DNA from: a candidate division KSB3 bacterium
GTDB lineage: Bacteria; Moduliflexota; Moduliflexia; Moduliflexales; Moduliflexaceae
NCBI GenBank assembly: GCA_002748425.1
Contig: PDSJ01000011.1
Coordinates: 1-64,000 of the forward strand
Length of the DNA stretch: 64,000 bases
Reading direction: 5' to 3'
Shown: piece by piece, positions 51,961 through 61,430 of the stretch
Numbering within the stretch: the first letter of the stretch is position 1
How the letters are laid out: each line of letters starts with the position of its first letter
Notes under the pieces: model-generated
Databases searched by the model: none
The model's input: the letters and a program-made list of their open reading frames with translations, nothing else
What the model was told of the DNA's origin: nothing
Made by a program: the position numbers and the translations under genes

Positions 51961-53031
51961 ATGAACTCATACAACTCTCTCAACAGACGAGATGTCCTGG
52001 TTCATGTCGGCAGGAACTGGGCTTTAATCTTTCTCTGTCTTGAAATCAGCTACTTCAGTTTCGCCGGAACAGGATACTTCTCGCTGCAAAACTTTCAGAA
52101 TATTCTTGTGGCGTCTACGACCGTCATGCTACTGGCAATTGGAGAGACTTTTGTGATCATCACCGGCGGCATCGACCTGTCGGTGGGGTTTATTGTCGGC
52201 TTCGCCGGTGTGATCTGCGCCAAAATCATGGTCACGCTTCAGGCGGCAGGAATCTCACAAGCAGTCTCAATTCCCGCCGGCATCCTCATCGCGGTCTCAC
52301 TCGGGCTGATTCCGGGGCTGGTCAACGGCCTGTTAGTCGCAAAAATGAACGTGCCTCCCTTTATCGCGACCTTCGGCATGTATGGTATTGCCTACGGCAT
52401 TGCGGAAATTATCTCAGGCAATGTACCGGTGCATAACCTTCCTGCGGCGGTCGGGTTTACTGGTCACGGTTACCTGCTCTACTATCTGCCGGGAAAAATC
52501 TCATTTTTCAGTATGCCGGAGCATTTGACACGCGAAGAAATCAAACAGGTCACAGGCTTGATTCCGAACGTCGTGGTCCTCTCAGCGATTTTCATTCTCA
52601 TATTTGCGTTTATCCTGGCCAGAACGCAGTTCGGGCAGCATACCTATGCTATCGGGGGGAATATGGAAGCCGCCAAAAGAGCAGGCATTAACGTCCCCTG
52701 GCATGTGATCAGGATCTATATGATTTCGTCATTTTTCGCCTCAGTGGCCGGAGTGATTTATGTGTTGAAATTTGTGACTGGCCGCGCAGATGCCGGGAGT
52801 GCGAGAATGCTCGATGCTGTGTCGGCTGTGGTCATTGGAGGAGCCAGTTTGTATGGCGGAACCGGAACTCTCATCGGTACCGTGATCGGGGCCTTGATTA
52901 TTGCTTGCCTGGAAATTGGACTGGTGAATCTGGCCATCCCGACATTTAATCTCTATATCGCGGTAGGCTGCATTTTAGTCTTTGCAGTCCTGGTCGATCA
53001 ATTCTTCCCGGAATTAACACAGAAGGAATAA
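51961..53031 (+). CDS. CUT2 ABC transporter permease, subunit 2
   Basis: This 356-residue homologue of the preceding permease has the same motifs (G-G-I-D-L-S-V-G-F, G-G-N-M-E-A-A-K-R-A-G-I-N-V, G-G-A-S-L-Y-G-G-T-G-T). Both proteins end in D-Q-F-F-P-E-L. The pair probably arose by tandem duplication and forms a heterodimeric channel. Many CUT2 systems use a single permease as homodimer, so the two-gene arrangement is informative. It begins 12 nt after the first permease stop. Confidence 0.88.
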   Translation: MNSYNSLNRRDVLVHVGRNWALIFLCLEISYFSFAGTGYFSLQNFQNILVASTTVMLLAIGETFVIITGGIDLSVGFIVGFAGVICAKIMVTLQAAGISQAVSIPAGILIAVSLGLIPGLVNGLLVAKMNVPPFIATFGMYGIAYGIAEIISGNVPVHNLPAAVGFTGHGYLLYYLPGKISFFSMPEHLTREEIKQVTGLIPNVVVLSAIFILIFAFILARTQFGQHTYAIGGNMEAAKRAGINVPWHVIRIYMISSFFASVAGVIYVLKFVTGRADAGSARMLDAVSAVVIGGASLYGGTGTLIGTVIGALIIACLEIGLVNLAIPTFNLYIAVGCILVFAVLVDQFFPELTQKE

Positions 53032-53035
53032 CAGT

Positions 53036-53782
53036 ATGGAACCGATATTAGAAGTTCGGGGTATTACAAAACGATTTGGCGGATTAACCGCTGTGGATGA
53101 GGTCGATATGCAGATTTATCCTGGTGAGGTTGTCGGGTTGCTCGGCGATAACGGGGCCGGAAAATCGACCATGATCAAAATGATTTCAGGGGTTTATCAT
53201 CCCAGCAGCGGGCAAATTTTTTATTGTGGAAAAGAAGTGGCAATCCATAATCCCATGGATGCCTTGAGTATGGGCATCGAGACCATCTACCAGGATCTGG
53301 CGCTGGCTGAAAACCTAAACGTCTATGCCAATATCTTTTTAGGGCGCGAAAAAAAGAAAAAATTTCTGAAATTGTTCAATGTCCTGGATCACAGCTATAT
53401 GCACAACGAAGCGCAAAGTGTCCTGAAGCGCCTTGACATCGATATCCCTTCCCTCAGAAATAAAATTGCGATGCTCTCCGGTGGACAGCGCCAGGCAGTG
53501 GCTATTTCACGTTCGATCTACTGGGACGCAAAATTGCTGATTATGGATGAGCCGACAGCCGCGCTGGGAGTCGCCGAACAGAAAAAAGTCTTGGACTTAG
53601 TCCTGACGCTGAAATCTCAAAACGTCCCAGTGATTATCATCAGTCACCAAATGCGCGATGTCTTCTCGGTCGCTGACCGCGTTGTCGTGATGCGCCGTGG
53701 AAAAAAAGCCGGCGAACGCATCGTCAAAGAGACAAGCCCTGACGAAGTCGTCGGTTTGATCGTCGGGTCAGTTGAACACTAA
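53036..53782 (+). CDS. Sugar ABC transporter ATP-binding protein, half-size (FrcA-like)
   Basis: This 248-residue ATPase has a single nucleotide-binding domain: Walker A G-D-N-G-A-G-K-S-T, signature L-S-G-G-Q-R-Q, Walker B L-L-I-M-D-E-P-T and switch His in I-I-S-H-Q. Most CUT2 ATPases (RbsA, XylG, MglA) are double-domain proteins of about 500 residues; the half-size form is like FrcA of the fructose importer FrcBCA. AAGGAATAAC precedes the start, 4 nt after the permease stop. Confidence 0.9.
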   Translation: MEPILEVRGITKRFGGLTAVDEVDMQIYPGEVVGLLGDNGAGKSTMIKMISGVYHPSSGQIFYCGKEVAIHNPMDALSMGIETIYQDLALAENLNVYANIFLGREKKKKFLKLFNVLDHSYMHNEAQSVLKRLDIDIPSLRNKIAMLSGGQRQAVAISRSIYWDAKLLIMDEPTAALGVAEQKKVLDLVLTLKSQNVPVIIISHQMRDVFSVADRVVVMRRGKKAGERIVKETSPDEVVGLIVGSVEH

Positions 53783-54023
53783 AAGTCTTGAAAGCGCTTC
53801 AGCGTGCTGGTGTCTTGCGCCTTGAGCGTTCTTCATGGCTTTGAGCCGTCTGAAACAGCATTTTTCTTGTGAAGATCTCTGTTTTTGCTTGACAACGGTA
53901 AAACGCTCCGGCATTCAAGAAATCAACAATGACGGGAAACACCTGAGAAAATCAGAGAAACGGCATCTCCTTGTTTTTCGTAAGGTGTCTCACGAACGCT
54001 ATCAATTTACTGGAGGGAAACTC

Positions 54024-55970
54024 ATGAAAACAGGACGTAACAGACTGACGATTTTGCTCGTATTGCTGTTTGCGACAACAAGCAGTATCGCAGCGGCGCA
54101 GACCCTGAAGCTGCGAATCATGGAAACAACTGATATTCATGTTCATCTACTGAATTACGATTATTATCAAGATAAAGAAAGCCATACCTGTGGTTTAGTG
54201 AAAACAGCCACACTGATTGGGCAGGCTCGTGCAGAAGTCACGAATAGTATGTTGTTTGACAATGGCGATTTAATTCAGGGAAATCCTTTAGGCGATTACG
54301 TGGCTATGGGACGTGTTTTGCGATTCGGCGAAATTCATCCTGTGTATAAAGCCATGAATTTGCTGGGATATGATGCCGGGAATATTGGAAACCATGAATT
54401 CAATTATGGATTAGATTTTTTAAATAAGTCGCTCCATGGAGCGAATTTCCCGTATGTTGTCTCGAACGTGTATTTTGACGATCAGGATAACAATCCTGAG
54501 AACGATCAATTGTATTTTCAGCCCTATGTTATTCTCTCGCGAACCTTCACTGATGATGACGGACAAGACCATGTTCTGCAGGTAGGAGTGATTGGATTTA
54601 CCCCTCCTCAAGTTATGCAATGGGACCAGCGTCATCTTTCCGGGAAAGTTATTACCAAAGACATTGTGGAATCAGCGAAAAAATACGTTCCTGAAATGCT
54701 GGCAAAGGGGGCAGATTTAATTATTGCCGTTCCTCACTCTGGCCTGAATCCCAATCCACGTAAAACTATGGATGAGAATGCCACTTATTACCTGGCTGAA
54801 GTTCCTGGAATAGACGTGATTCTCTTTGGACACTCTCACACCGTGTTTCCCGGAAAAAACTTTGAGGGCATTGAGGGTGTGGATAACACGAAAGGAACCG
54901 TTCACGGAGTTCCGGCCGTTATGCCGGGATTCTGGGGCAGTCATTTAGGCATCGTTGATCTCACTCTGGCGAAACGCGATGCTAAGTGGACCGTGATTGA
55001 TTCACAATCTGAAGCACGCCCGATCTTTAAGAGGGAAGGCCGTGAAGCCATTCCAGTCGTCGAAGCAAATCCGCTCATCGCCGCTGCAGTCAAGCAGGAT
55101 CATGAAGAAACCTTAGCGTATGTGCGACGTAAAGTTGGCGAAACCGTTGCGCCGATCAATAGCTTTTTTGCTCTGGTGCAAGATGATCCGTCAGTACAGA
55201 TTGTCAGTATCGCGCAACGCTGGTATGTCGAGCGAATCATCCAGGGAACAGAATATGACGGATTCCCCGTCCTGTCAGCAGCAGCGCCGTTCAAAGCCGG
55301 CGGGCGTGGAGGTCCTGACTATTATACAGATGTTCCTGCAGGAGATATTGCCTTAAAGAATATTTCTGATCTGTATATTTATCCAAATGATTTAAAAGTT
55401 GTCCTGTTAACAGGAGCTCAAGTCAAAGAATGGCTTGAGCGTTCAGCCGGACAGTTCCATCAAATCGATCCTGCGAGTTCTGAGGAGCAGGCGCTGATCA
55501 ATACTGCATTTCCTTCCTACAATTTTGACGTGATTGATGGGCTGACCTATGAAATTGATGTCACTCAGCCATCAAAATATGGTCCGAAAGGCGAACTGGT
55601 CAATCCGGAAGCATCGCGCATTAAAAACGTAACGTTTAACGGAAATGCTATTGACGAAGAGCAGCAGTTCCTCGTGGCGACCAACAATTATCGTGCTGGC
55701 GGCGGCGGAAGCTTCCCTGCACTGGATGGCTCAACCATCGTGATCGATGCGCCGGATAAAAACAGAGACATTATTGCAAATTATCTGCTGACCCAGGGGA
55801 CCATCAACCCGTCGGCAGATGACAACTGGAGCTTTGCTCCGATTGGAGCTAATGTGAATGTGACGTTTGAAACGTCTCCTAAAGCACGATCCTATATAGA
55901 CAGCAACGACAATATGACATTTATCCGAACCGATGATCGTGGATTTGCCATTGTTAAATTAGCTCTCTAA
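54024..55970 (+). CDS. Secreted 5'-nucleotidase / 2',3'-cyclic-nucleotide phosphodiesterase family protein
   Basis: This 648-residue protein has a signal peptide ending near A-A-A-Q. An N-terminal metallophosphatase domain carries D-x-H (D37, H39 in T-T-D-I-H-V-H), D-N-G-D (79-82), G-N-H-E (122-125) and G-H-S-H (about 268). The C-terminal nucleotide-specificity domain contains N-N-Y-R-A-G-G-G-G-S-F-P. The CpdB/UshA family hydrolyses nucleotides in the periplasm to nucleosides and phosphate. GGAGGG at 54012 fits ATG 54024. A strong hairpin follows the stop. It lies 240 nt downstream of the CUT2 importer genes and could supply their substrate. Confidence 0.88.
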   Translation: MKTGRNRLTILLVLLFATTSSIAAAQTLKLRIMETTDIHVHLLNYDYYQDKESHTCGLVKTATLIGQARAEVTNSMLFDNGDLIQGNPLGDYVAMGRVLRFGEIHPVYKAMNLLGYDAGNIGNHEFNYGLDFLNKSLHGANFPYVVSNVYFDDQDNNPENDQLYFQPYVILSRTFTDDDGQDHVLQVGVIGFTPPQVMQWDQRHLSGKVITKDIVESAKKYVPEMLAKGADLIIAVPHSGLNPNPRKTMDENATYYLAEVPGIDVILFGHSHTVFPGKNFEGIEGVDNTKGTVHGVPAVMPGFWGSHLGIVDLTLAKRDAKWTVIDSQSEARPIFKREGREAIPVVEANPLIAAAVKQDHEETLAYVRRKVGETVAPINSFFALVQDDPSVQIVSIAQRWYVERIIQGTEYDGFPVLSAAAPFKAGGRGGPDYYTDVPAGDIALKNISDLYIYPNDLKVVLLTGAQVKEWLERSAGQFHQIDPASSEEQALINTAFPSYNFDVIDGLTYEIDVTQPSKYGPKGELVNPEASRIKNVTFNGNAIDEEQQFLVATNNYRAGGGGSFPALDGSTIVIDAPDKNRDIIANYLLTQGTINPSADDNWSFAPIGANVNVTFETSPKARSYIDSNDNMTFIRTDDRGFAIVKLAL

Positions 55971-55981
55971 ACTGAACATAT

Positions 55982-56009
55982 TCCGGAAGAGGTCTCAGCC
56001 TCTTCCGGA
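55982..56009 (+). terminator. Hairpin after the 5'-nucleotidase-family gene
   Basis: A perfect 11-bp stem (TCCGGAAGAGG / CCTCTTCCGGA) with loop TCTCAG begins 11 nt after the stop. Only TT follows, so it is not a classic T-tail terminator; it may protect the 3' end or terminate weakly. Confidence 0.6.
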
Positions 56010-56096
56010 TTCATGACCGCCAGCGTTCATCTTTTCCCACAAAAACGTTCTTTTCTATCAGCTTGTGAACGATCACGCGAACGATTATTCCGTATC

Positions 56097-56579
56097 ATGG
56101 ATGGACACCTGAATCCCTTCAGCAGGTATTATCACTCAAAAATCGGCCTCATGCAGGTAGAGGCGAACAACGCGGGAGTCACCTCAATCTCTTTTGTGGA
56201 AACCCGGCAGAAGATGGAGAGTGCCGCATCTCATCCCATAGTTGAGGACTGTATCGTCCAACTAGATGAATATTTTCAAGGGCTTCGGCGAGAGTTCAGT
56301 ATCAGGCTTGATCCGCGGGGCACGGATTTTCAAAAAAAGGTCTGGGACTGCTTGCTCACCATTCCTTATGGACAGACCATCAGCTATCATGACATCGCGA
56401 CCGCTCTCGGAAAGCCGCACGCCAATCAATCCGTCGGCAATGCGAACGGCAAAAATCCCGTTGCAATCGTTATCCCCTGCCATCGGGTGCTCGGCAAAAA
56501 CGGCAAGCTCACCGGCTATGCCGGCGGCCTGTGGCGGAAAGAGTGGCTGCTGAAACATGAAGGGGCCCTGATTGCATAG
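56097..56579 (+). CDS. ogt: Methylated-DNA--protein-cysteine methyltransferase (Ogt/MGMT)
   Basis: This protein of about 160 residues repairs O6-alkylguanine by accepting the alkyl group on its active-site Cys128 (I-P-C-H-R-V). Family motifs K-K-V-W-D-C-L, G-Q-T-I-S-Y-H-D-I-A and S-V-G-N-A-N are complete. Homology begins at R-Y-Y-H-S-K-I-G, so ATG 56097 gives the expected length. ATG 56013 would add 28 unconserved residues and lies only 3 nt from the upstream hairpin. With tag at 48 kb this is a second alkylation-repair gene in the window. Confidence 0.9.
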   Translation: MDGHLNPFSRYYHSKIGLMQVEANNAGVTSISFVETRQKMESAASHPIVEDCIVQLDEYFQGLRREFSIRLDPRGTDFQKKVWDCLLTIPYGQTISYHDIATALGKPHANQSVGNANGKNPVAIVIPCHRVLGKNGKLTGYAGGLWRKEWLLKHEGALIA

Positions 56580-56624
56580 GTTCTTCCCCCGGCTTTCAGC
56601 ATGTCATTCACTGGAAAAAGACGC

Positions 56625-57386
56625 TTATTTCAGGCGCAGGAGCCGATCTCCATCCTGGACCTTTAAGACAATATCAGCTTCCAGCCGATGCTGCATCACT
56701 CGTTCCCAATTACGAAGATCGTTAAATTCATAATGCTGCAACGCTTCTTCAACGCTCCTCCCCCCGCGTTGCAAACGCGCGAGAACCCGCTTTCTGGCGA
56801 GAGACTCATCGCATTCAACAAAAATGCTCAACGCCGCCAACCTGCTCACATCGCGCCAGCCGGCTTCGTCAAGCAGAACATAATTGCCTTCCACCAGCAG
56901 CATGCCTTGCGCAGGTACGGCGATCGCCGCAGGAACCGGATCGTGAATTCGACGGTCATAGCGGGGCCAGGAAATGGCTTTTCCCTCTGAAAGCGCTCTG
57001 AGTGCCTCGCTGAAACATGCCACATCGTAGCTTTCAGGTGCGCCTTTTACCTTTCGTAATGGAATCGAGACCCCATCACGCTCGATCGTTTCAGCATCCA
57101 GGACGCGATTCAAAAGATGAAAACCGTCCATCGGTAAAGTCCGAAGCGACAGGCCAGGAGCATAGGCTTCAGCCAGAGCTTCCCACAGTGCACCGAGGGT
57201 TGTTTTGCCGCTTCCGGGAGGACCGGCCAGAAGAACCAGGCAACGCCGCCCGGCACAGGTAGCCGTTTCTTGAGCAAAACGTTGCAGGAGAGGATGATGA
57301 AGCGCCTCCAGTTCATCGCGTCTGACCCGGATATCCCAGGCTTGTCCCGCCAAATTCAGCGTGAACGATCGTCGTCTCTCGTTCAT
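56625..57386 (-). CDS. P-loop small-molecule kinase (uridine kinase / FrcK-like)
   Basis: This 253-residue protein has Walker A G-P-P-G-S-G-K-T-T (55-63) and the substrate-side motif P-M-D-G-F-H-L-L-N, as in uridine and pantothenate kinases. R-Y-D-R-R-I-H-D-P-V and L-L-V-E-G-N-Y are the matching later motifs. A comparable kinase, FrcK, accompanies the fructose importer FrcBCA. AGAGGA precedes ATG 57386. It is the last gene of the minus-strand catabolic operon, 14 nt after the aldolase gene. It probably phosphorylates a sugar or nucleoside. Confidence 0.8.
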   Translation of the reverse strand: MNERRRSFTLNLAGQAWDIRVRRDELEALHHPLLQRFAQETATCAGRRCLVLLAGPPGSGKTTLGALWEALAEAYAPGLSLRTLPMDGFHLLNRVLDAETIERDGVSIPLRKVKGAPESYDVACFSEALRALSEGKAISWPRYDRRIHDPVPAAIAVPAQGMLLVEGNYVLLDEAGWRDVSRLAALSIFVECDESLARKRVLARLQRGGRSVEEALQHYEFNDLRNWERVMQHRLEADIVLKVQDGDRLLRLK

Positions 57387-57400
57387 CGTAAACATTCCTC

Positions 57401-58303
57401 TTACGCAGGATTGATCAGCGCTGCTGAGCCTTCGATTTCCAGCTCATCTTTAATCAGGCTCACAGTGCTGCGATACACATTATCCTGCCCCTGTTCGACA
57501 GAGTTTGCAAGACCTTCTTCGTAGGCCTGACGGATCACTGTCCCGATATTCAGTTTGGCAACACCGTTTTTAAACGCATCCAGGATATACGATTTTTGAA
57601 TACCCGATCCGCCGTGCAGCACCAGTGGTCGATCGATGATGCTGCGAATCTCCTGAATCCGCTTGATATTGAGGCGTGCATTAACTTTTTTCTCATGCCG
57701 CCGAGTTTCCGACAGTGCACCGTGAACGCTGCCGACTGCGACAGAGAGCCAGTCAACACCGCTTTTATCGACAAATTCCCTGGCCTCTTCCGGATCGGTA
57801 AATCCCATCCCAGAACTAAACAGTTCCTCATAGGAGGGCATTGGGCCATCTTCGTGCCCCATCACCGCACCCAGTTCTGCTTCAACTGCGACGCCTTTGG
57901 CGTGCGCGATGTCGACAACTTTTTTGACCGCACCGATATTTCCTTCAAGTGAGAGCCGGGACGCATCCACCATAACCGACCCGAATCCCAACTCAACCGC
58001 TTCACTAATAATACTGAGGTAATCAACTTCTTTATGGTCCTCATCAATAACTGGAACATGATCGAGGTGTAAACCGGTCACACGCTCATCTTTGAGGTCC
58101 TGATAACGCTCATACACTGTGCGAATGCTCCTGGCTTCAAACTTTTCCCAATCCGGCCGGGCGACGGCAACTTGTCCGAAGCAGCGGGTCTCTTGCAAAG
58201 CCCGGATCACGGCTTCCATCATCGGAAGATAGGGGATATTAAACGAAGGAATAACCGTTCCGGCCTTGTACGCATTGTACATTAAGCTCTTTGCATCTAA
58301 CAT
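57401..58303 (-). CDS. Class II ketose-bisphosphate aldolase family protein
   Basis: This 300-residue zinc-dependent aldolase cleaves a phosphorylated ketose, probably releasing dihydroxyacetone phosphate or a related triose. The catalytic Asp and zinc His lie in L-H-L-D-H (78-82). Further ligands are in E-A-E-L-G-A-V, V-G-S-V-H-G and L-H-G-G-S-G-I, and the phosphate site is K-L-N-I-G-T. The sequence is divergent from glycolytic FbaA and closer to specialised aldolases of sugar catabolism (for example GatY/KbaY, IolJ). AAGGAG precedes the ATG. Located between an FGGY kinase and a P-loop kinase. Confidence 0.85.
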   Translation of the reverse strand: MLDAKSLMYNAYKAGTVIPSFNIPYLPMMEAVIRALQETRCFGQVAVARPDWEKFEARSIRTVYERYQDLKDERVTGLHLDHVPVIDEDHKEVDYLSIISEAVELGFGSVMVDASRLSLEGNIGAVKKVVDIAHAKGVAVEAELGAVMGHEDGPMPSYEELFSSGMGFTDPEEAREFVDKSGVDWLSVAVGSVHGALSETRRHEKKVNARLNIKRIQEIRSIIDRPLVLHGGSGIQKSYILDAFKNGVAKLNIGTVIRQAYEEGLANSVEQGQDNVYRSTVSLIKDELEIEGSAALINPA

Positions 58304-58427
58304 GAAAGTGTTCTCCTTATGATGAACAACGCAGAGGCGCGGAGGAAAACCGCACGGATCTGCGCTGTCATGTCGTCGTGCTTTCAGACGCCTTTCCAGT
58401 GTCCTGGCTGTGAACCTGATAGTTCAG

Positions 58428-59918
58428 TTATAATAAATGTTTCAACGATGGATACAGTTGACGATATTTCTGATACTTGTCCTGATAGATCGCATGACGC
58501 TGCATGTCCGGTTCAAATCGCGTAAGCTCTTTTACGAAACAGGCCGAAGTCTCGCGGATATCGGTCAGGACTCCTGCGCCGATACCGGCCAGCATAGCTG
58601 CCCCCAGCGTCCCGGCCTCGACAAGGTCAGGACGAATAAAGGGGACTCCGAAGATGTCGGCTTTAATCTGCAGCCAGGTATCGGACTTCGCACCTCCACC
58701 GGTGGCAATAAACTGCGAGGTATCAACTCCCACGTCTTTCAAGGTCAATAAACTCTCCAGAAAATAGAGCGTTTCACACTCCATGAATGCTTTCAGGATT
58801 TCTCCACGGGTGGTACTGGTCTTTAGGCCGAGAATGGCACCGGAGGCGTCGCTGATCGTATTCGGGGTTCCGGTCGGCTCCAGATACGGAAGCATCAGCA
58901 GCTCTGTCGGCCCAGAAGGCATTTCAGAGGAAAGCTTCTCGTCAATCTTCCCAGACGCTCCTGCCTGCCGGGTTTCTGCTGAGGCAAAGGTCTCCCGAAA
59001 CCATCTTATCAGCGATCCGGCCTGGTTGGAGATAAACGACACATACAGATCCGGAAGCACATGATGTTCGACGCTCAGGCCGGCCTGGAACATCCGGCTC
59101 AAATCCGGGATGCAATCGTAGACCGACGTAATACACTCGATTGTGCCGATCCCGCAAACCGCTTGTCCAGCATCAACGACTCCGGCTCCAAGCGCATTAC
59201 AGCACTGATCATGGCCTCCAACGACCAGGGGGATGCCCGGAGTGAGTCCCAGGGTCTCGGCCATTTTCCGATCGAGCCTGCCAGCAACAGTCCCGCTGGC
59301 AGCCGGTTTCGAGAGCAAATCCTGATCAATACCAGTCAGGGCCAAAAGCTCTGCAGACCACTGTTCCCGGTGAATATCAAAGAGTAAAGTCCGGTTAGCG
59401 TGAGAATAACTGATCAAAGGCTCGGCCCCCAGCATATACGCCGTAAAATCACCCCAGAGCAAAAATTTGTCGGTTTTCTCGTAAAGTTCCGGCTGATGGG
59501 CCTGAATCCATTTCAACTTGGGTAAGGAATACTGATGCCCCCAAATATTCGGATTGATTGTATAAAAGCGCTCCTGTCCGATCCGGATCTCCAGATCGTG
59601 GAGAAATTCCGAGCCTCGTGTGTCCATATAGACGATGCTGTTCCCTAGAATCTCCCGATCTTCCGACACCGGCACCATAGCCTCGCCCAGTGTGCTCACT
59701 GATAATGCGCTCACCGGATCGCGGTCTGTCTGGCTCGCAATATCCGAAATAAGCTCCTGAATTGCAGACCACACCTGTCGACTGTCCAGTTCCGCCCATC
59801 CCGGCTGAGGGCGCAGGGTCGGATATGTTCTGAAACTATGGGCCAGCCTCTCACCATCTAAAGAATATGCGGCGCCTTTACAGGCGGACGTTCCAATATC
59901 TATCCCTAACAGACTCAT
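58428..59918 (-). CDS. FGGY-family carbohydrate kinase
   Basis: This 496-residue sugar or sugar-acid kinase has the actin-like ATPase fold: phosphate-1 loop D-I-G-T-S-A-C-K-G (6-14), P-G-W-A-E near 38-42, and G-G-H-D-Q-C-C-N-A-L-G-A-G for the catalytic Asp region. Adenosine-site A-T-G-G-G-A-K-S is near the C-terminus. It is nearest in style to xylulose/autoinducer-2 kinases. The usual family signature between domains is not exact, so the substrate is open. It lies between ssnA and the aldolase gene. Confidence 0.88.
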   Translation of the reverse strand: MSLLGIDIGTSACKGAAYSLDGERLAHSFRTYPTLRPQPGWAELDSRQVWSAIQELISDIASQTDRDPVSALSVSTLGEAMVPVSEDREILGNSIVYMDTRGSEFLHDLEIRIGQERFYTINPNIWGHQYSLPKLKWIQAHQPELYEKTDKFLLWGDFTAYMLGAEPLISYSHANRTLLFDIHREQWSAELLALTGIDQDLLSKPAASGTVAGRLDRKMAETLGLTPGIPLVVGGHDQCCNALGAGVVDAGQAVCGIGTIECITSVYDCIPDLSRMFQAGLSVEHHVLPDLYVSFISNQAGSLIRWFRETFASAETRQAGASGKIDEKLSSEMPSGPTELLMLPYLEPTGTPNTISDASGAILGLKTSTTRGEILKAFMECETLYFLESLLTLKDVGVDTSQFIATGGGAKSDTWLQIKADIFGVPFIRPDLVEAGTLGAAMLAGIGAGVLTDIRETSACFVKELTRFEPDMQRHAIYQDKYQKYRQLYPSLKHLL

Positions 59919-59989
59919 AAAGACTCTCCCTCATAGTCCATATAGTATAATGGCTCATAGCATTGAAACTAAAGTATAGACCGAAGGCA

Positions 59990-61312
59990 TCAATCCAATG
60001 TATCCATGCGATCCCAGACACGCTGTGCCTCCTGACGGGCCTTCTCATAGATCGGGGCAAGATCAAAGGGGAATCTGCGATCTTTATAGACAAATTCTCC
60101 ATCGACCATCACGGAGTTCACATCTCTCGACGCCATGCCAAACACGAAATGACCACCGATATTGTCCGCTGTTAAGGGCGTCGGCATGTCATAATCGTAG
60201 ATCGTCAAATCTGCCTGATAGCCTTTTTCGACCCTCCCAAACTTTTTGCCGAAATAGCGTTCCAAAATCACATTCCCGTTATATAAAAAGCCGAGAAAAT
60301 CTCCGGGCCAATACGGTCCGCCGGCATCTTTATGCTTGAAATACGCCGTTTTCATCTCTTCAAACATATTCGCGCCGATACCGTCCGTGCCGAGGGCCAC
60401 ATTGTGAAAGGATGACAGCTTTTCAGCATAGCCGATTGCATTGTTCATATTTGAACGGGCGTTGTGCAGCACAAACGCATCATAGTGATTAATCGTTTCA
60501 ATGTCTGAATCTTCCAAATGGACGCAATGGGCGAAGAGCGATTTTTCATTCACCAGACCGAACGCTTCTAAGCGCGGCAGAAGATTTTTGCCGTAGATAT
60601 GGCGGGAGTAGGAGGCATCGTAGCGATCTTCGGCAATATGGACGTGAAAGCCGCGCCCTGTGCTTTTGACGGCTTCGGCCAGCATGGTCAGAGCCTCATC
60701 GTCAAGCGTGAAAGGCGCATGCCCGCCAACAGCCGCTTCAAGCAGATAGCGTTTTCCCTCAGCTTGTTCAGCATCAATGCACTTTGCGAATTCAATATTT
60801 TCTGCAAGTCCTTCGCGCATCCCTTCTTTTCCATTCCGATCCGTTGTTTCATAACAGAGAATGCCCCGCAGACCAGCTTTTTCGTAGCACTCTTTCAGCA
60901 CCGTGAGCGAGCCTTGAATACAGGCTGGAGAAGCATGATGGTCTATGACTGCCGTATTCCCCGCTTTAATCGCTTCCAGCACACAGATCATCGCGCTGGA
61001 GTAGAGACTCTCTCTATCCAGAGCCCGGTCAAGCTTCCACCAGAGGTTCTGCAAGGTCGAAACAAAATCGGGGCATACTGCAATATCGGCCAGAATCCCG
61101 CGCGCCAGACCAGAATAAAAATGATTATGGCTGCACACGATTCCCGGTGTCACCATAGCTCCGTTCAACATTGTTACGTCAGCATCAGGATACTTGCTCC
61201 CAAGCTTATGACCGACATCATGAATAGTGCTGCCGTCGATAACAATATCTACATGTTCTTGTACGGACGCGGGCTGAAACTGGACGAGAAGTGCATCTTG
61301 TAAGATTTTCAT
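59990..61312 (-). CDS. ssnA: Aminohydrolase SsnA
   Basis: This 440-residue metal-dependent amidohydrolase has the metal ligands H-N-H-F (early barrel strand), H-V-H-I-A-E-D, F-A-H-C-V-H-L and the catalytic Asp in L-G-T-D-G-I-G. The C-terminal region with G-K-K-F-G-R-V-E-K-G-Y-Q-A-D-L matches the SsnA branch. SsnA genes accompany ygfK and selenium-dependent molybdenum hydroxylases and are thought to deaminate a purine-like ring. ATG 61312 is preferred to GTG 61330. The gene is 72 nt upstream of the FGGY kinase and follows ygfK after about 118 nt. Confidence 0.85.
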   Translation of the reverse strand: MKILQDALLVQFQPASVQEHVDIVIDGSTIHDVGHKLGSKYPDADVTMLNGAMVTPGIVCSHNHFYSGLARGILADIAVCPDFVSTLQNLWWKLDRALDRESLYSSAMICVLEAIKAGNTAVIDHHASPACIQGSLTVLKECYEKAGLRGILCYETTDRNGKEGMREGLAENIEFAKCIDAEQAEGKRYLLEAAVGGHAPFTLDDEALTMLAEAVKSTGRGFHVHIAEDRYDASYSRHIYGKNLLPRLEAFGLVNEKSLFAHCVHLEDSDIETINHYDAFVLHNARSNMNNAIGYAEKLSSFHNVALGTDGIGANMFEEMKTAYFKHKDAGGPYWPGDFLGFLYNGNVILERYFGKKFGRVEKGYQADLTIYDYDMPTPLTADNIGGHFVFGMASRDVNSVMVDGEFVYKDRRFPFDLAPIYEKARQEAQRVWDRMDTLD

Positions 61313-61430
61313 AACGAAGAAAAAGCACACGGACTGGACGGATTCGTCTGACGTTTCCCGACGCTGTCAGAAACGTTTTCGGACCGTCGCCAATCAGCCC
61401 ATTCCGCATACTTTATGAGTGAGATCGCGT

